From DASRPD01 sp035646535 (lineage in GTDB: Bacteria; Actinomycetota; Acidimicrobiia; IMCC26256; JANYLB01), in NCBI GenBank assembly GCA_035646535.1, contig DASRPD010000068.1, positions 1 to 39,262 of the forward strand: a stretch of 39,262 bases of DNA, read 5' to 3'. A program made the position numbers and the translations under genes. Positions 6,812 to 15,264 of this stretch are shown piece after piece (position 1 is the stretch's first letter; every line of letters starts with the position of its first letter). The notes beneath the pieces are model-generated. The model was not told where the DNA came from. It saw only the letters and a program-made list of their open reading frames with translations, and searched no databases.

Positions 6812-7594
6812 CTACGGGAGCTGGTCGAGGAGCAAGCTCTGCATCGACCGGCCGATCCGGCCGGTCTCGTCGTACAGCGCGGCCTCGGCCATGCCGACCC
6901 CGGTACCGCTGACGTGGGTCAGTGCTTCCAACGCCACCCATTCCCCGACCGGGTAGCGGTGGAGGTACACGGTGAGGTCGGGGTTGATGAACAGCCAACC
7001 GGCGTCCCAGTCGACCACGGCGCTGATCCCGTTTCCGAAGTCGGCCGCCGCCGCGACGCGCTGCAGCGGTGAGGTCTCCTCCCCGGCGACGACGTCGACT
7101 CCCAGCCGGAACCACGCCGTCCCCGGGCCCGATTCACCGGGCGTACCGACGACGGGCACGATCTCCATCGCGTCGGCGAAGCTGGGACCCTCCATGCGGG
7201 TGAACCTCGCGTGAGGCAGTGATCTCGGATCGGGCAAGGGAGCCGCGGCGGAGACATCGGCGGGCAACGCGACCGCCTTCTCCCGGACCCGCAGCCCGGT
7301 GGCCCGGACGACCTCGACGTCATCGGCGAACAGCGCCGCCTCGACGAGCTGGACCTTCTTGCCCGGCCGCAACGTCCGCGTGCGGACCTCGATCGGTGTG
7401 AGGGGCACCGGGCGGAGCAGCTCGATCGTCAGGCGGGCGACGCGCCCGGCACCCTCGGGCTCGTGGTGCTCGATCGCCCGGGCCGCCAACGCGGAGGGCG
7501 GACCGCCGTGTTGCGCCCGCGGGTCCCACGGTCCTCGAGCGATCTCGCCCGGAACGAACAGGGCGCCGTCGCGCTCGAAGATGGCCGCGTCCAC
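6812..7594 (-). CDS. Acyl-CoA thioesterase-like protein (double hotdog)
   Basis: The 260-residue protein starts at GTG 7594. An N-terminal half with GEIARGPWDPRAQHGGPPSALAARAIE and LTIELLRPVPLTP is followed by a second half with DFGNGISAVVDWDAGWLFINPDLTVYLHR and ETGRIGRSMQSLLLDQ. This is the arrangement of actinobacterial double-hotdog thioesterases related to TesB. They hydrolyse acyl-CoAs; chain length cannot be predicted. It lies alone on the minus strand, separate from the Rrf2 operon by about 100 bp. Confidence 0.8.
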   Translation of the reverse strand: MDAAIFERDGALFVPGEIARGPWDPRAQHGGPPSALAARAIEHHEPEGAGRVARLTIELLRPVPLTPIEVRTRTLRPGKKVQLVEAALFADDVEVVRATGLRVREKAVALPADVSAAAPLPDPRSLPHARFTRMEGPSFADAMEIVPVVGTPGESGPGTAWFRLGVDVVAGEETSPLQRVAAAADFGNGISAVVDWDAGWLFINPDLTVYLHRYPVGEWVALEALTHVSGTGVGMAEAALYDETGRIGRSMQSLLLDQLP

Positions 7595-7719
7595 GCCGGC
7601 GAGCCTACGGGAGGGGGCGCCGTCGCTCCCCTGCTCGCCGGCCGTGTCGCACTGATCGCCGGTGCCGCGCCACGGTGCTCTGGACACACCGGTCCGCTTC
7701 TACGGCCTCCGGGCGCGCT

Positions 7720-8535
7720 TCACGGGCTGAACCCATAGCTCAATACCTCGAGCACGGGTCGATAGCCGATGCGGCGGTAGATCGCGTTCGACGTCGGGTT
7801 CTCGAGCTGGGTGTACAGGATCGCGGTGTTGCCGTCCTGTTCGATGGTCTGGCTGAGCCGGCCGACACAGGCGGTCGCATAGCCACAACCGCGCCGCTCC
7901 GGTGGCGTGAACACGGGTCCGAGACGGGCCACGCCGCCGACGACGGGCGAGACGCGCGTCAGACAAGCCGGGCCATCGTCGTCCCAGATCCAGGCGCTCT
8001 CGTCGACCAGATATCGACGAGCGGTCACGCTCGCCGGTTCGGCCGCGCCGGCCGTCTCCGCGGTGAAGCCCTCGATCCACGCTTCGAGCATTCGACGCTC
8101 GGCTGCCTCGACCCGGCGAAGCCGACCGGCCGCACCGACAACGGCTCGGAACCCGGCCAGACGGTAGAGCCGCTGACCTTCCACCGGTCGCGCGACGCTC
8201 CGGTGCCGTTGGGCCCACGAACCCGCGAATGCCGCTGCGGTCGCGGCCTCGGCGATGATGCCGGGCAGGGCAACGTCGATGGCGGCAACCAGGGCATCAA
8301 CGTGCTCCCGGGCCATGGGTGTCACGGCCGCGCTGAACGTGACCGGCGACTGGAAGCCGACGCCGACGACGGAATCCTCATCGGTGATCCACCAGTAGTG
8401 ACCCGGCTCCGAGGCTTCCACCCGCTGGTGCAACAGCGTGAGGATGATGTTGTGCTCGACCGGGCGGCTCAGCAGGAAGTGACCCGCGTGAGCCAGCACC
8501 TGGGCGGGATCGTCGGTCGCGTGCACGTCGGTCAC
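7720..8535 (-). CDS. GNAT-family N-acetyltransferase
   Basis: The 271-residue protein has a C-terminal GNAT domain. The acetyl-CoA loop reads VFTPPERRGCGYATACVG, and the end ILYTQLENPTSNAIYRRIGY is the typical GNAT beta4-alpha4 motif. The N-terminal half is less conserved, with HNIILTLLHQRV and YWWITDEDSVVGVGFQSP. This two-part form is common in actinobacteria; the acceptor substrate is unknown. Its GTG start is 12 nt downstream of the hydrolase stop, so the two may be co-transcribed. Confidence 0.85.
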   Translation of the reverse strand: MTDVHATDDPAQVLAHAGHFLLSRPVEHNIILTLLHQRVEASEPGHYWWITDEDSVVGVGFQSPVTFSAAVTPMAREHVDALVAAIDVALPGIIAEAATAAAFAGSWAQRHRSVARPVEGQRLYRLAGFRAVVGAAGRLRRVEAAERRMLEAWIEGFTAETAGAAEPASVTARRYLVDESAWIWDDDGPACLTRVSPVVGGVARLGPVFTPPERRGCGYATACVGRLSQTIEQDGNTAILYTQLENPTSNAIYRRIGYRPVLEVLSYGFSP

Positions 8536-8547
8536 GAGACGAGTCCA

Positions 8548-9462
8548 TCACTCCCAGGGCGTGAGCCGAGCGAGATATTCGAGCACCGCAGCGTTGAACT
8601 CGGCCGGGCGTTCCTGTTGGGTCCAATGGCCGCAGTCCTCGATGACGATCTTCTCGAGGTCGGGGACCCGTTCTTCCATCCCGATCGTCATCGCGGGTGT
8701 GAGCACGGGATCGCCCGCCGCCGACACCATGAGACACGGCACGTCGACGGTGAGGCCGTCGAGGTCGGCGGTGAGCTCCCAGTCGCGGTCGAGGTTGCGG
8801 TAGTACTCGATCGGCGGCGTGATCGCACCCGCCGGTTCGAACGCGTCGACGTAGACCTGGATCACGTCGTCGTCGAACGCGTCCACGTTGACGGTCGCGA
8901 GACCACGAAACATCAGCTCCACGAAGTCCGCTGCGCCGCGACCCCACGACAGGACCCATTCGGCGACGCCCCGGTCCTGGAACTGCACGATGTACGGTGG
9001 CTCGTCGGGAAACGCCTGACGCAACAGCTGCACGAGCGGCATCGGCGGGCGGGCCAGGTCGGGCGTGTTCACCCCGACGACACCCGCAGTGTGTTCGGGA
9101 TAGCGCCGGGCGAACGGCCAGACCAGCAGGCCGCCCCAGTCGTGGCCGACCATCACCGCGCGCTCATGGCCCAACGACCGGATGCAGTCGGCGAGGCACG
9201 CGTTGATCCACTCGATGTCGTAGGCCACGTCGGGCTTGTCCGAGCGGCCGTAGCCGGGCAGATCGATCGCGACCACGTGGAACCCGGCCTCGGCGATCGG
9301 CGCGAGCTGGTGGCGCCACGAGTACCAGAGCTCGGGAAAGCCGTGGCACAACAACACCAGCGGGCCTTCACCCTGCTCGACCGCGAACAGCCGCACGCCG
9401 TTGGCGACGACGTAGCGACTCCGGGCTCCGGCGGGAACTCCCGGCAGGTCATGGATGGTCAT
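8548..9462 (-). CDS. Alpha/beta hydrolase, epoxide hydrolase-like
   Basis: The 304-residue protein carries the epoxide hydrolase pattern. HGFPE (40-44) supplies the oxyanion region, GHDWGG gives the nucleophile Asp108, and CGHWTQQERP gives the base His279. A lid region includes IEYYRNLDRDWEL, with a tyrosine where epoxide hydrolases have a ring-opening residue. Haloalkane dehalogenases share Asp nucleophiles, but HGFPE favours epoxide hydrolase. ATG 9462 overlaps the stop of the DapA-like gene (ATGA), indicating coupled expression. Substrate unknown. Confidence 0.86.
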   Translation of the reverse strand: MTIHDLPGVPAGARSRYVVANGVRLFAVEQGEGPLVLLCHGFPELWYSWRHQLAPIAEAGFHVVAIDLPGYGRSDKPDVAYDIEWINACLADCIRSLGHERAVMVGHDWGGLLVWPFARRYPEHTAGVVGVNTPDLARPPMPLVQLLRQAFPDEPPYIVQFQDRGVAEWVLSWGRGAADFVELMFRGLATVNVDAFDDDVIQVYVDAFEPAGAITPPIEYYRNLDRDWELTADLDGLTVDVPCLMVSAAGDPVLTPAMTIGMEERVPDLEKIVIEDCGHWTQQERPAEFNAAVLEYLARLTPWE

Positions 9463-10226
9463 GCGCGGACCCTCGTGGACGTGGCGAACCGAGCGGCGAC
9501 CATCTCTTTCAGACCGGCCGGGAACCGGTCGTGGGCGGCGCGGTGGGGCTCGTCGAGCTCGCGTTGCGCGGCGGTGTCACCGTGGAAGGCTCGCGCGCAC
9601 CGCTCCGGCTCGACGTTCGCGAGCGACAGGATGGCGCCCGTACAGCCGAGCGGCCCGGCGTAGGACAACAAGGCGCTCGACCCCGTGTACAGGTCACCGG
9701 GGAAGCTCGTGACCTCTTCGAGCAGACGGCCGGCGTCGCCGCTCGAGTCCTTGCAGCCCGCCACGGGAAGCGAGCCGAGCTCCGCGACGGGTATCCCGGG
9801 CGGTGAGACCGCCGGAAAGTGGTAGGCGAGCACCCGCTGCGAACCACCGGCGGCCCGAGCGACCGCGTCGTAGTACGGCCGGACGTCGGGTGTTCTCGGC
9901 GGCGACAGCACGAGCACCGCGTCGGCTCCGTGCTCGAAGGCGTCGCGGGTGAGGGCGCACGCTTGGCGAGCCGACGGGGCGCCGGTACCCGCGATCACCG
10001 GGACCGACCCGGACAGCGCGGCCCGCACCGCCTCGAGCAGCTCGATCCGTTCGGCCCGCTCGAGCGTCGCCGCCTCGCCGGTCGTGCCCGACACGACGAC
10101 AGCAGTCACGCCCACGTCGACGAGCTGGACCGCGATCCGCGCGCTCGCCGCCGCGTCGAGCCCGCCGTCGTCATCGAAGATCGTGACCAGCGCGACGCCC
10201 ACTCCCTCGAACACTGCCATCGGCAT
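9459..10226 (-). CDS. DapA/NanA-family class I aldolase
   Basis: The 255-residue TIM-barrel protein has GTTGE (47-51), the Tyr135 of AYHFP and the Schiff-base Lys159 in GCKDSSGD. These are the catalytic features of the dihydrodipicolinate synthase/N-acetylneuraminate lyase family. It is shorter than the usual 290-300 residues, mainly at the C-terminus. A divergent substrate (2-keto-3-deoxy acids or similar aldols) is more likely than lysine biosynthesis, since no dap genes are nearby. Starts at ATG 10226 or 10220. It overlaps the epoxide-hydrolase-like gene. Confidence 0.85.
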   Translation of the reverse strand: MPMAVFEGVGVALVTIFDDDGGLDAAASARIAVQLVDVGVTAVVVSGTTGEAATLERAERIELLEAVRAALSGSVPVIAGTGAPSARQACALTRDAFEHGADAVLVLSPPRTPDVRPYYDAVARAAGGSQRVLAYHFPAVSPPGIPVAELGSLPVAGCKDSSGDAGRLLEEVTSFPGDLYTGSSALLSYAGPLGCTGAILSLANVEPERCARAFHGDTAAQRELDEPHRAAHDRFPAGLKEMVAARFATSTRVRA

Positions 10227-10330
10227 CTGACGTTACATTCCCGCGGTAGCCGGGCCGGCCCGGGTCACGCGGGGGAAACCGCGGCTTCGGCGCCATAGAC
10301 TGACGGCCCGTTCGACCGGGGAGAATCGCG

Positions 10331-11722
10331 ATGGAACAGCGATTCGAGGACCACATGAGCGACGCCGACGCGCTCATGTGGAACATCGAGAAGGACCCCC
10401 TGCTGCGATCGACGATCGTCGCGGTCCTGACCCTCGATCGCAGCCCGGTCTGGCCGGTACTGCGCGACCGCATCGAACGGGCAACGTGGTTCATCCCGCG
10501 GATGCGCCAACGAGTCGTCACACCGCTGTTGCGGCTGGGCCCTCCACACTGGTCAGCCGACTCCGACTTCGACCTCAGCTATCACGTGCGTCGGGTGTGC
10601 GCGCCGGTCCCCGGTGATTTCGACAGTGTCTTGGAGCTCGCCCGCACCGCCGCGATGGCGGGCTTCGACCGGGCGCGCCCGCTGTGGGAGTTCACGCTCA
10701 TCGAGGGCCTCGCCGGCGGGCAGGCCGCGATGTTGGTGAAGGTCCATCACTCGATGACCGACGGCGTCGGCGGCTTGAAGATCCTCATGATGCTGTTGGA
10801 CCTCGAGCGCACCCCGTCGCCCGGCCGCTCGCCGGAGCCGCCACCCGAGCCGCTGGAGGAACTGACACCACTGTCGCTCGTCGGCCCCGCGCTGGACCAT
10901 CGGCGCCGCCGGGCGCTCGGCATCGCCCGACGGGCGGTGACCGGTACCTGGCGCGAAGCCGGGCGCGTCATCGCCGACCCTGTCGGGACGACGGCGGGCG
11001 CGGTGCGGGTCGTCCGTTCAGTCGCCGAGTACCTCGCGCCGGCGACGACCCCGCACTCGCCCATCATGCGGGAGCGAACACTGGCGCGCGGGCTCGCCGC
11101 CTTCGACGTCCCCCTCGATCAGCTCAAGGGGGCGGCCAGGTCGTGCGGAAGCTCCTTGAACGACGCGTTCGTCGCCGGGGTGGTCGGCGGGCTCGCGCGC
11201 TACCACCAGTTCCACGGCGAACCGGTCGACGACCTGCGCATGGTCATGCCGATCAACGTGCGGGTCGAAGGCGACTCGCTCGGCGGCAACCACTTCACGC
11301 CGGCCCGGTTCCTCGTGCCGATCGGCGTCAAGGACCCGGCCGATCGGATCGCGGCGGTCGGTGAGCGCTGCCGATGGATCCGCGACGAACCGGCGGTGAG
11401 CCTGACCGATCCACTCGCGGCCATCCTCAACCAGCTCCCGACCGCGCTCACGACATCGTTCTTCGGGGCGATGCTGAAGGGCGGCGACTTCGTGACCAGC
11501 AACGTGCCCGGCGCGCCGGTTCCCGTCTATCTCGCGGGCGCCCGGCTGGAGCGGATGTACGGCTTCAGCCCGCTGTCGGGTACGGCCGCGAACGTCACGC
11601 TCGTCTCGCACTGTGGCACGTGCTGTGTGGGCGTGAACACCGACGCGGTCGCGATCCCCGACCTCGAGAGGTTCGTGGAGGACCTCGACGGCGGCTTCGC
11701 CGAGATCCTCGCCCTCGCCTGA
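10331..11722 (+). CDS. Wax ester synthase/diacylglycerol acyltransferase (WS/DGAT)
   Basis: The 463-residue protein shows the acyltransferase active-site motif HHSMTDG, matching HHxxxDG, at about residues 138-144. It also has FDRARPLWEFTLIEG upstream, NDAFVAGVVGGLARY, VMPINVR, GNHFTPARF and SNVPGAPVPVYLAGA. The family makes wax esters or triacylglycerol from acyl-CoA. Length is normal (450-480). It begins with ATG 10331 preceded by GGGGAGA. An imperfect inverted repeat follows the stop. Together with the acyl-CoA ligase and thioesterase it points to storage-lipid metabolism. Confidence 0.92.
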   Translation: MEQRFEDHMSDADALMWNIEKDPLLRSTIVAVLTLDRSPVWPVLRDRIERATWFIPRMRQRVVTPLLRLGPPHWSADSDFDLSYHVRRVCAPVPGDFDSVLELARTAAMAGFDRARPLWEFTLIEGLAGGQAAMLVKVHHSMTDGVGGLKILMMLLDLERTPSPGRSPEPPPEPLEELTPLSLVGPALDHRRRRALGIARRAVTGTWREAGRVIADPVGTTAGAVRVVRSVAEYLAPATTPHSPIMRERTLARGLAAFDVPLDQLKGAARSCGSSLNDAFVAGVVGGLARYHQFHGEPVDDLRMVMPINVRVEGDSLGGNHFTPARFLVPIGVKDPADRIAAVGERCRWIRDEPAVSLTDPLAAILNQLPTALTTSFFGAMLKGGDFVTSNVPGAPVPVYLAGARLERMYGFSPLSGTAANVTLVSHCGTCCVGVNTDAVAIPDLERFVEDLDGGFAEILALA

Positions 11723-11726
11723 GGAT

Positions 11727-11794
11727 CCCCACTCCGTTCTCGGCAAGCAGACGCCCGCCGTTCGGTGGTAACCGTGCAGAGAACGGCGTTGGGG
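11727..11794. terminator. Large imperfect inverted repeat after the WS/DGAT gene
   Basis: CCCCACTCCGTTCTC (11727-11741) pairs with GAGAACGGCGTTGGGG (11779-11794) with one bulge, enclosing 37 nt. It starts 4 nt after the stop codon. A terminator role is plausible, though there is no T-tract. A dispersed intergenic palindrome is an alternative. Confidence 0.5.
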
Positions 11795-11878
11795 ACAGGA
11801 GAAACGGGTGAGGGAGTTTCGCGAGTTGTAAGGCTCGGCGAGGGCCGTGAGCCGGTGTCCGGCCGTAGCCTGGTGAGC

Positions 11879-12631
11879 ATGAACCAGCTCGCCCGAACGC
11901 CGGAAGAGGCCGAGCTGACGCTTGATGAGGCCGACCTCGGACGACCGCTCGGCCGGCGGCTGTTCCTCGGGCTGATCGGTGTCGGTGCCGCCGGGGTGAT
12001 GTTCGGCGCCAAGATCCAAGGCGTCCTCGAACGGACCGTTGCACCGATCGTCTCGAAGGACGGCACGGGGCTGTCCGGGCTCCTGCCGATCGGCCGGTTC
12101 CGGATCTACACCGTGACGAACGACCTGCCGCGGCGCGCCCAGTCGGACTACCGCCTGCACGTCGGTGGCCTCGTCGAGCGTCCCTTCGAGCTCACGTACG
12201 CGGAGCTGGCGGCGATGGAACCCACCTACCTGACGCGCGACTTCCAGTGCGTGACCGGCTGGCGGGTCAACGACGTGGCCTGGACCGGCGTCCGCCTCGC
12301 CGATCTGCTCGACCAGGCGGGGGTCCGCGACTCGGCCAAGGCGCTGCGCTTCACGAGCTTCGACGGTGCCTACACCGAGAGCCTCACGCTCGAACAGGCC
12401 CGCCGGCGCGACGTGATCGTCGCCTACCAGCTGGAGGGCGACGACATCTCCTCCGCGCACGGCGGGCCGGTACGGCTCTACGTCGCGCCGATGTACGGCT
12501 ACAAGTCGATCAAGTGGCTCGATCAGATCGAGGTCACCGACCGTGTCGAACCCGGGTACTGGGAACGACGCGGGTACTCCGACGACGCGTGGGTGGGGCG
12601 GTCCAATGGCCGAGACGACCCCCAGACCTGA
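11879..12631 (+). CDS. Molybdopterin-dependent oxidoreductase, SUOX/MsrP fold, Tat-exported
   Basis: The 250-residue protein starts at ATG 11879. GRRLFLGLIGVGAAGVMFGA is a likely twin-arginine or anchor segment. The sulfite-oxidase fold follows, with the Mo-coordinating cysteine in DFQCVTGWRVNDVAWTGVRL, then HGGPVRLYVAPMYGYKSIKW. MsrP (YedY) repairs methionine sulfoxide in the periplasm using a membrane cytochrome b partner, and other members oxidise sulfite. The next gene encodes such a cytochrome b and overlaps by 26 bp, supporting a two-component membrane enzyme. The substrate cannot be fixed. Confidence 0.85.
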   Translation: MNQLARTPEEAELTLDEADLGRPLGRRLFLGLIGVGAAGVMFGAKIQGVLERTVAPIVSKDGTGLSGLLPIGRFRIYTVTNDLPRRAQSDYRLHVGGLVERPFELTYAELAAMEPTYLTRDFQCVTGWRVNDVAWTGVRLADLLDQAGVRDSAKALRFTSFDGAYTESLTLEQARRRDVIVAYQLEGDDISSAHGGPVRLYVAPMYGYKSIKWLDQIEVTDRVEPGYWERRGYSDDAWVGRSNGRDDPQT

Positions 12632-13334
12632 GCGGCGCGGCATGATCCCGCGCTTCGACCGCGTCGAGCGCAGCCTGCACTGGGTCAATGCAGCCCTGTT
12701 CCTGTTGCTCATGGCAACCGGCGCAGTGCTTTACATCGGATCACTGTCGGCGCTCGTCGGCCGGCGCGAGCTCCTGCGGACGCTGCACGTGTACGCGGGG
12801 ATCGCCCTCCCGATTCCGATCCTCGTGGCGATCGTTGGTCGACACGGTGCTCGCCTCCGTGCCGACCTCGCCGCGCTGAATCGCTTCGCGCCGGGCGAGT
12901 CACGCTGGTTCAGCGCTCGGACCCGTCCCAAGGTTCGACTGGGCAAGTTCAATCCGGGTCAGAAGCTCAACGCGGTGTTCATCGCCGGTGCGGGAGTGGT
13001 GATGCTCGGCACGGGCGCCATCATGAAGTGGTTCTCGCTGTTCCCCCTCGACTGGCGCACCGGCGCGACCTTCGTCCACGACTGGTTCTCGTTCGCGATC
13101 TGGCTCGTGGTCCTCGGTCACGTCGCGTTCGCGCTGTCCGACCCAGTCGCGCTGGGCGGGATGGTGTCGGGCTCGGTGAGTGCGAAGTGGGCCAAGCGTG
13201 AGCGACCGCGGTGGTACCGACAGGTCACGACGGCGGAGAACCACGCCGACGCGGCCGAACCACCGCTCGACGCCCCCGCCGGCGCGACACCGACCCGGCC
13301 AATCAAGTCCGGCACGCCACCGTCGCGTCGGTAG
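12606..13334 (+). CDS. Cytochrome b561-type membrane subunit, partner of the Mo-oxidoreductase
   Basis: The 242-residue protein has four transmembrane helices. Candidate haem-b histidines lie in RSLHWVNAALF, RTLHVYAGIALP, FVHDWFSFAIW and VVLGHVAFALSD, the pattern of the formate dehydrogenase gamma/Ni-Fe hydrogenase cytochrome b family. The C-terminus is cytoplasmic, proline- and threonine-rich. ATG 12606 lies inside the molybdenum enzyme gene. It probably passes electrons from the quinone pool to, or from, that enzyme. Confidence 0.85.
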   Translation: MAETTPRPERRGMIPRFDRVERSLHWVNAALFLLLMATGAVLYIGSLSALVGRRELLRTLHVYAGIALPIPILVAIVGRHGARLRADLAALNRFAPGESRWFSARTRPKVRLGKFNPGQKLNAVFIAGAGVVMLGTGAIMKWFSLFPLDWRTGATFVHDWFSFAIWLVVLGHVAFALSDPVALGGMVSGSVSAKWAKRERPRWYRQVTTAENHADAAEPPLDAPAGATPTRPIKSGTPPSRR

Positions 13335-13343
13335 AGTCGGCCC

Positions 13344-14462
13344 ATGGCCGACATCGTGATTCCGCCCGAGCTGCTCCCCGGCGACGGCCGATTCGGTTCC
13401 GGCCCGTCGAAGGTCCGCACGGAGTCGGTGACCGCGCTGGCAGAGATCGCGCCGACCTACCTCGGGACGAGTCACCGCCGCGACGGAGTGCGGTCGGTGG
13501 TCCGCCGGGTCCGCGACGGGTTGGCCGAGCTGTTCAGCCTCCCCGACGGCTACGAGGTGCTCCTCGGAAACGGTGGCACCACGACGTTCTGGGACGCGGC
13601 GTCATTCGGGCTGATCGAACGCCGCAGCCAGCACCTGAGCTTCGGCGAGTTCTCGGCCAAGTTCGCCGCCGTCACCCAGTCGGCGCCGCACCTCGAGGCA
13701 CCCTCGGTGATCACGGCGCCGGCCGGATCCCGGGCCACTGCGGCCGCGGACGCCGACGTCGACGCCTACTGCTGGCCGCACAGCGAGACGTCGACCGGCG
13801 TCCAGACCGACGTGACCCGCCCGGTCGGCGCCACCGGCGGCCAGCTCGTGCTCATCGATGCGACCTCGGGCGCCGGGGGTCTGCGCGTCGATCCCGGCCA
13901 GTTCGACACCTACTACTTCGCGCCGCAGAAGTGCTTCGCCGGCGACGGTGGGCTCTGGCTCGCGCTCTGCTCCCCGGAGGCGGTCGAGCGTATCGAGCGC
14001 GTGCACGCGGCGGGTCGGTGGGTTCCCGCAAGCCTCGATCTGCACATCGCGCTGGAGAACTCGCGTCTCGAACAGACCTACAACACCCCTGCGCTCGCGA
14101 CGCTGTACCTGCTGGCGGAGCAGATCGACTGGATGCACGGACTCGGCGGGCTCGCCGGCACGGCGGCGCGGTGTGACGAGTCGGCCGAGACGCTGTACGG
14201 CTGGGCCGAGGCCCACGCCCACGCGTCGCCGTTCGTGGCCGATCCATCGGCTCGCAGCCACGTCGTCGCCACGATCGACTTCGATGACACGGTCGACGCC
14301 GCGGCCATGGCGGCGACGTTGCGTGCCAACGGGATCGTGGACACCGAGCCGTACCGCAAGCTGGGCCGCAACCAGCTACGCATCGGGATGTTTCCTGCGA
14401 TCGAGCCCGCCGACGTCGCGGCGCTGACTCGCTGCATCGACTACGTGCTCGACACCCGCTGA
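13344..14462 (+). CDS. serC: Phosphoserine aminotransferase, actinobacterial type
   Basis: The 372-residue class-V aminotransferase shows FGSGPSKVRTESV at the start, LLGNGGTTTFWDAASF around the phosphate cup, and the PLP lysine Lys196 in APQKCFAGDGG. NTPALATLYLLAEQIDW and YRKLGRNQLRIGMFPAIEP follow, all close to mycobacterial-type SerC. It converts 3-phosphohydroxypyruvate and glutamate to phosphoserine. ATG 13344 lies 9 nt after the cytochrome b stop, so it may ride on that transcript although the functions are unrelated. Confidence 0.92.
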   Translation: MADIVIPPELLPGDGRFGSGPSKVRTESVTALAEIAPTYLGTSHRRDGVRSVVRRVRDGLAELFSLPDGYEVLLGNGGTTTFWDAASFGLIERRSQHLSFGEFSAKFAAVTQSAPHLEAPSVITAPAGSRATAAADADVDAYCWPHSETSTGVQTDVTRPVGATGGQLVLIDATSGAGGLRVDPGQFDTYYFAPQKCFAGDGGLWLALCSPEAVERIERVHAAGRWVPASLDLHIALENSRLEQTYNTPALATLYLLAEQIDWMHGLGGLAGTAARCDESAETLYGWAEAHAHASPFVADPSARSHVVATIDFDDTVDAAAMAATLRANGIVDTEPYRKLGRNQLRIGMFPAIEPADVAALTRCIDYVLDTR

Positions 14463-14541
14463 GGTTCCCGGCCGACGGAAGACGCGCCGGATGCACCAAG
14501 AACTTTGACGCGTGCCCGCCGGGGCGACAATGCTCGCAGTG

Positions 14542-15252
14542 ATGCTGTTCATTCACGAGGTGCACCAGGTGGTCGGCAAACGCGAGCGCGAGCTCGAGAC
14601 CGCCTACCGCGACGAGTGGATGCCTCGCCTCGCGAACAACGATGACGCGCGACTCCTCTTCTTCTGTCATCAGGCCCACGGGACCGGACCGGCCTACCGG
14701 GTCGTGACGCTGACTGCGGTAGCCGACGGCGCGGCGTACGGGCGACTGGTCGAGCGCGTCCAGACCGGTGACCTGCACACCGTGGCTGCCGAGATCGACC
14801 AGTACCGCTACGACGTGACCGGGACGATGCTGATCACCGTGCCCTGGGCACCCGCGTTGGTCAGCGACCTCGTCGACGTGCCGACCGACGGCGGGGAGCA
14901 CGGCCTCAGCGTCTACATGGAGGACACCGCACGGCCTCACCCCGGGATGGTCGACGCGTACATCGAGGCGGCGCGCGAGCACTACGCACCGAGCCTGGCC
15001 GAACAGCGACACGGCGGGCGCTCGATCCTCACGCTCGAGACCGTCATGCAGACGGCATGGGGCGCGGGAGCCCGCCGCGCCATCACGCTCTGGCAGAAGG
15101 TGAGCGACCCCCGGCATCTCGGCCGGCTCATCGCTTCGGAGGTCCCCGACGAGTTCCGGGCCCCGGGTATGTGGATGCACGACGCACTCGCAGTGCGCGA
15201 CGACTGGACGAGTCGCCTCCTCCGCACCGCCCCCTGGTCTCCGCTGTACTGA
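14542..15252 (+). CDS. Uncharacterised protein, possible NIPSNAP/dimeric barrel-like
   Basis: The 236-residue protein starts at ATG 14542 or ATG 14530. It appears to be two similar halves: MLFIHEVHQVVGKRERELE with YRDEWMPRL, then LSVYMEDTARPHPGMVDAYI with REHYAPSL. This duplicated form suggests a dimeric alpha/beta barrel, perhaps NIPSNAP-like, but I cannot name it securely. A TTGACG element at 14505-14510 could act as a -35 box; a good -10 is not clear, and there is little Shine-Dalgarno. The broken hydrolase gene follows 12 nt later and may have shared its operon. Confidence 0.65.
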   Translation: MLFIHEVHQVVGKRERELETAYRDEWMPRLANNDDARLLFFCHQAHGTGPAYRVVTLTAVADGAAYGRLVERVQTGDLHTVAAEIDQYRYDVTGTMLITVPWAPALVSDLVDVPTDGGEHGLSVYMEDTARPHPGMVDAYIEAAREHYAPSLAEQRHGGRSILTLETVMQTAWGAGARRAITLWQKVSDPRHLGRLIASEVPDEFRAPGMWMHDALAVRDDWTSRLLRTAPWSPLY

Positions 15253-15264
15253 AAGGGTGCGTCC

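Noticed and set aside
7675..9663. 662-codon plus-strand open frame
   Set aside because: Antisense of the acetyltransferase and epoxide-hydrolase-like genes, both of which have clear catalytic motifs on the minus strand.
10249..10262. Palindrome CCGGGCCGGCCCGG before the WS/DGAT gene
   Set aside because: Pure G+C palindromes of this size are expected by chance in such DNA and nothing else supports function.
11018..12712. 564-codon minus-strand open frame
   Set aside because: Antisense of WS/DGAT and the Mo-oxidoreductase, with no recognisable motif.
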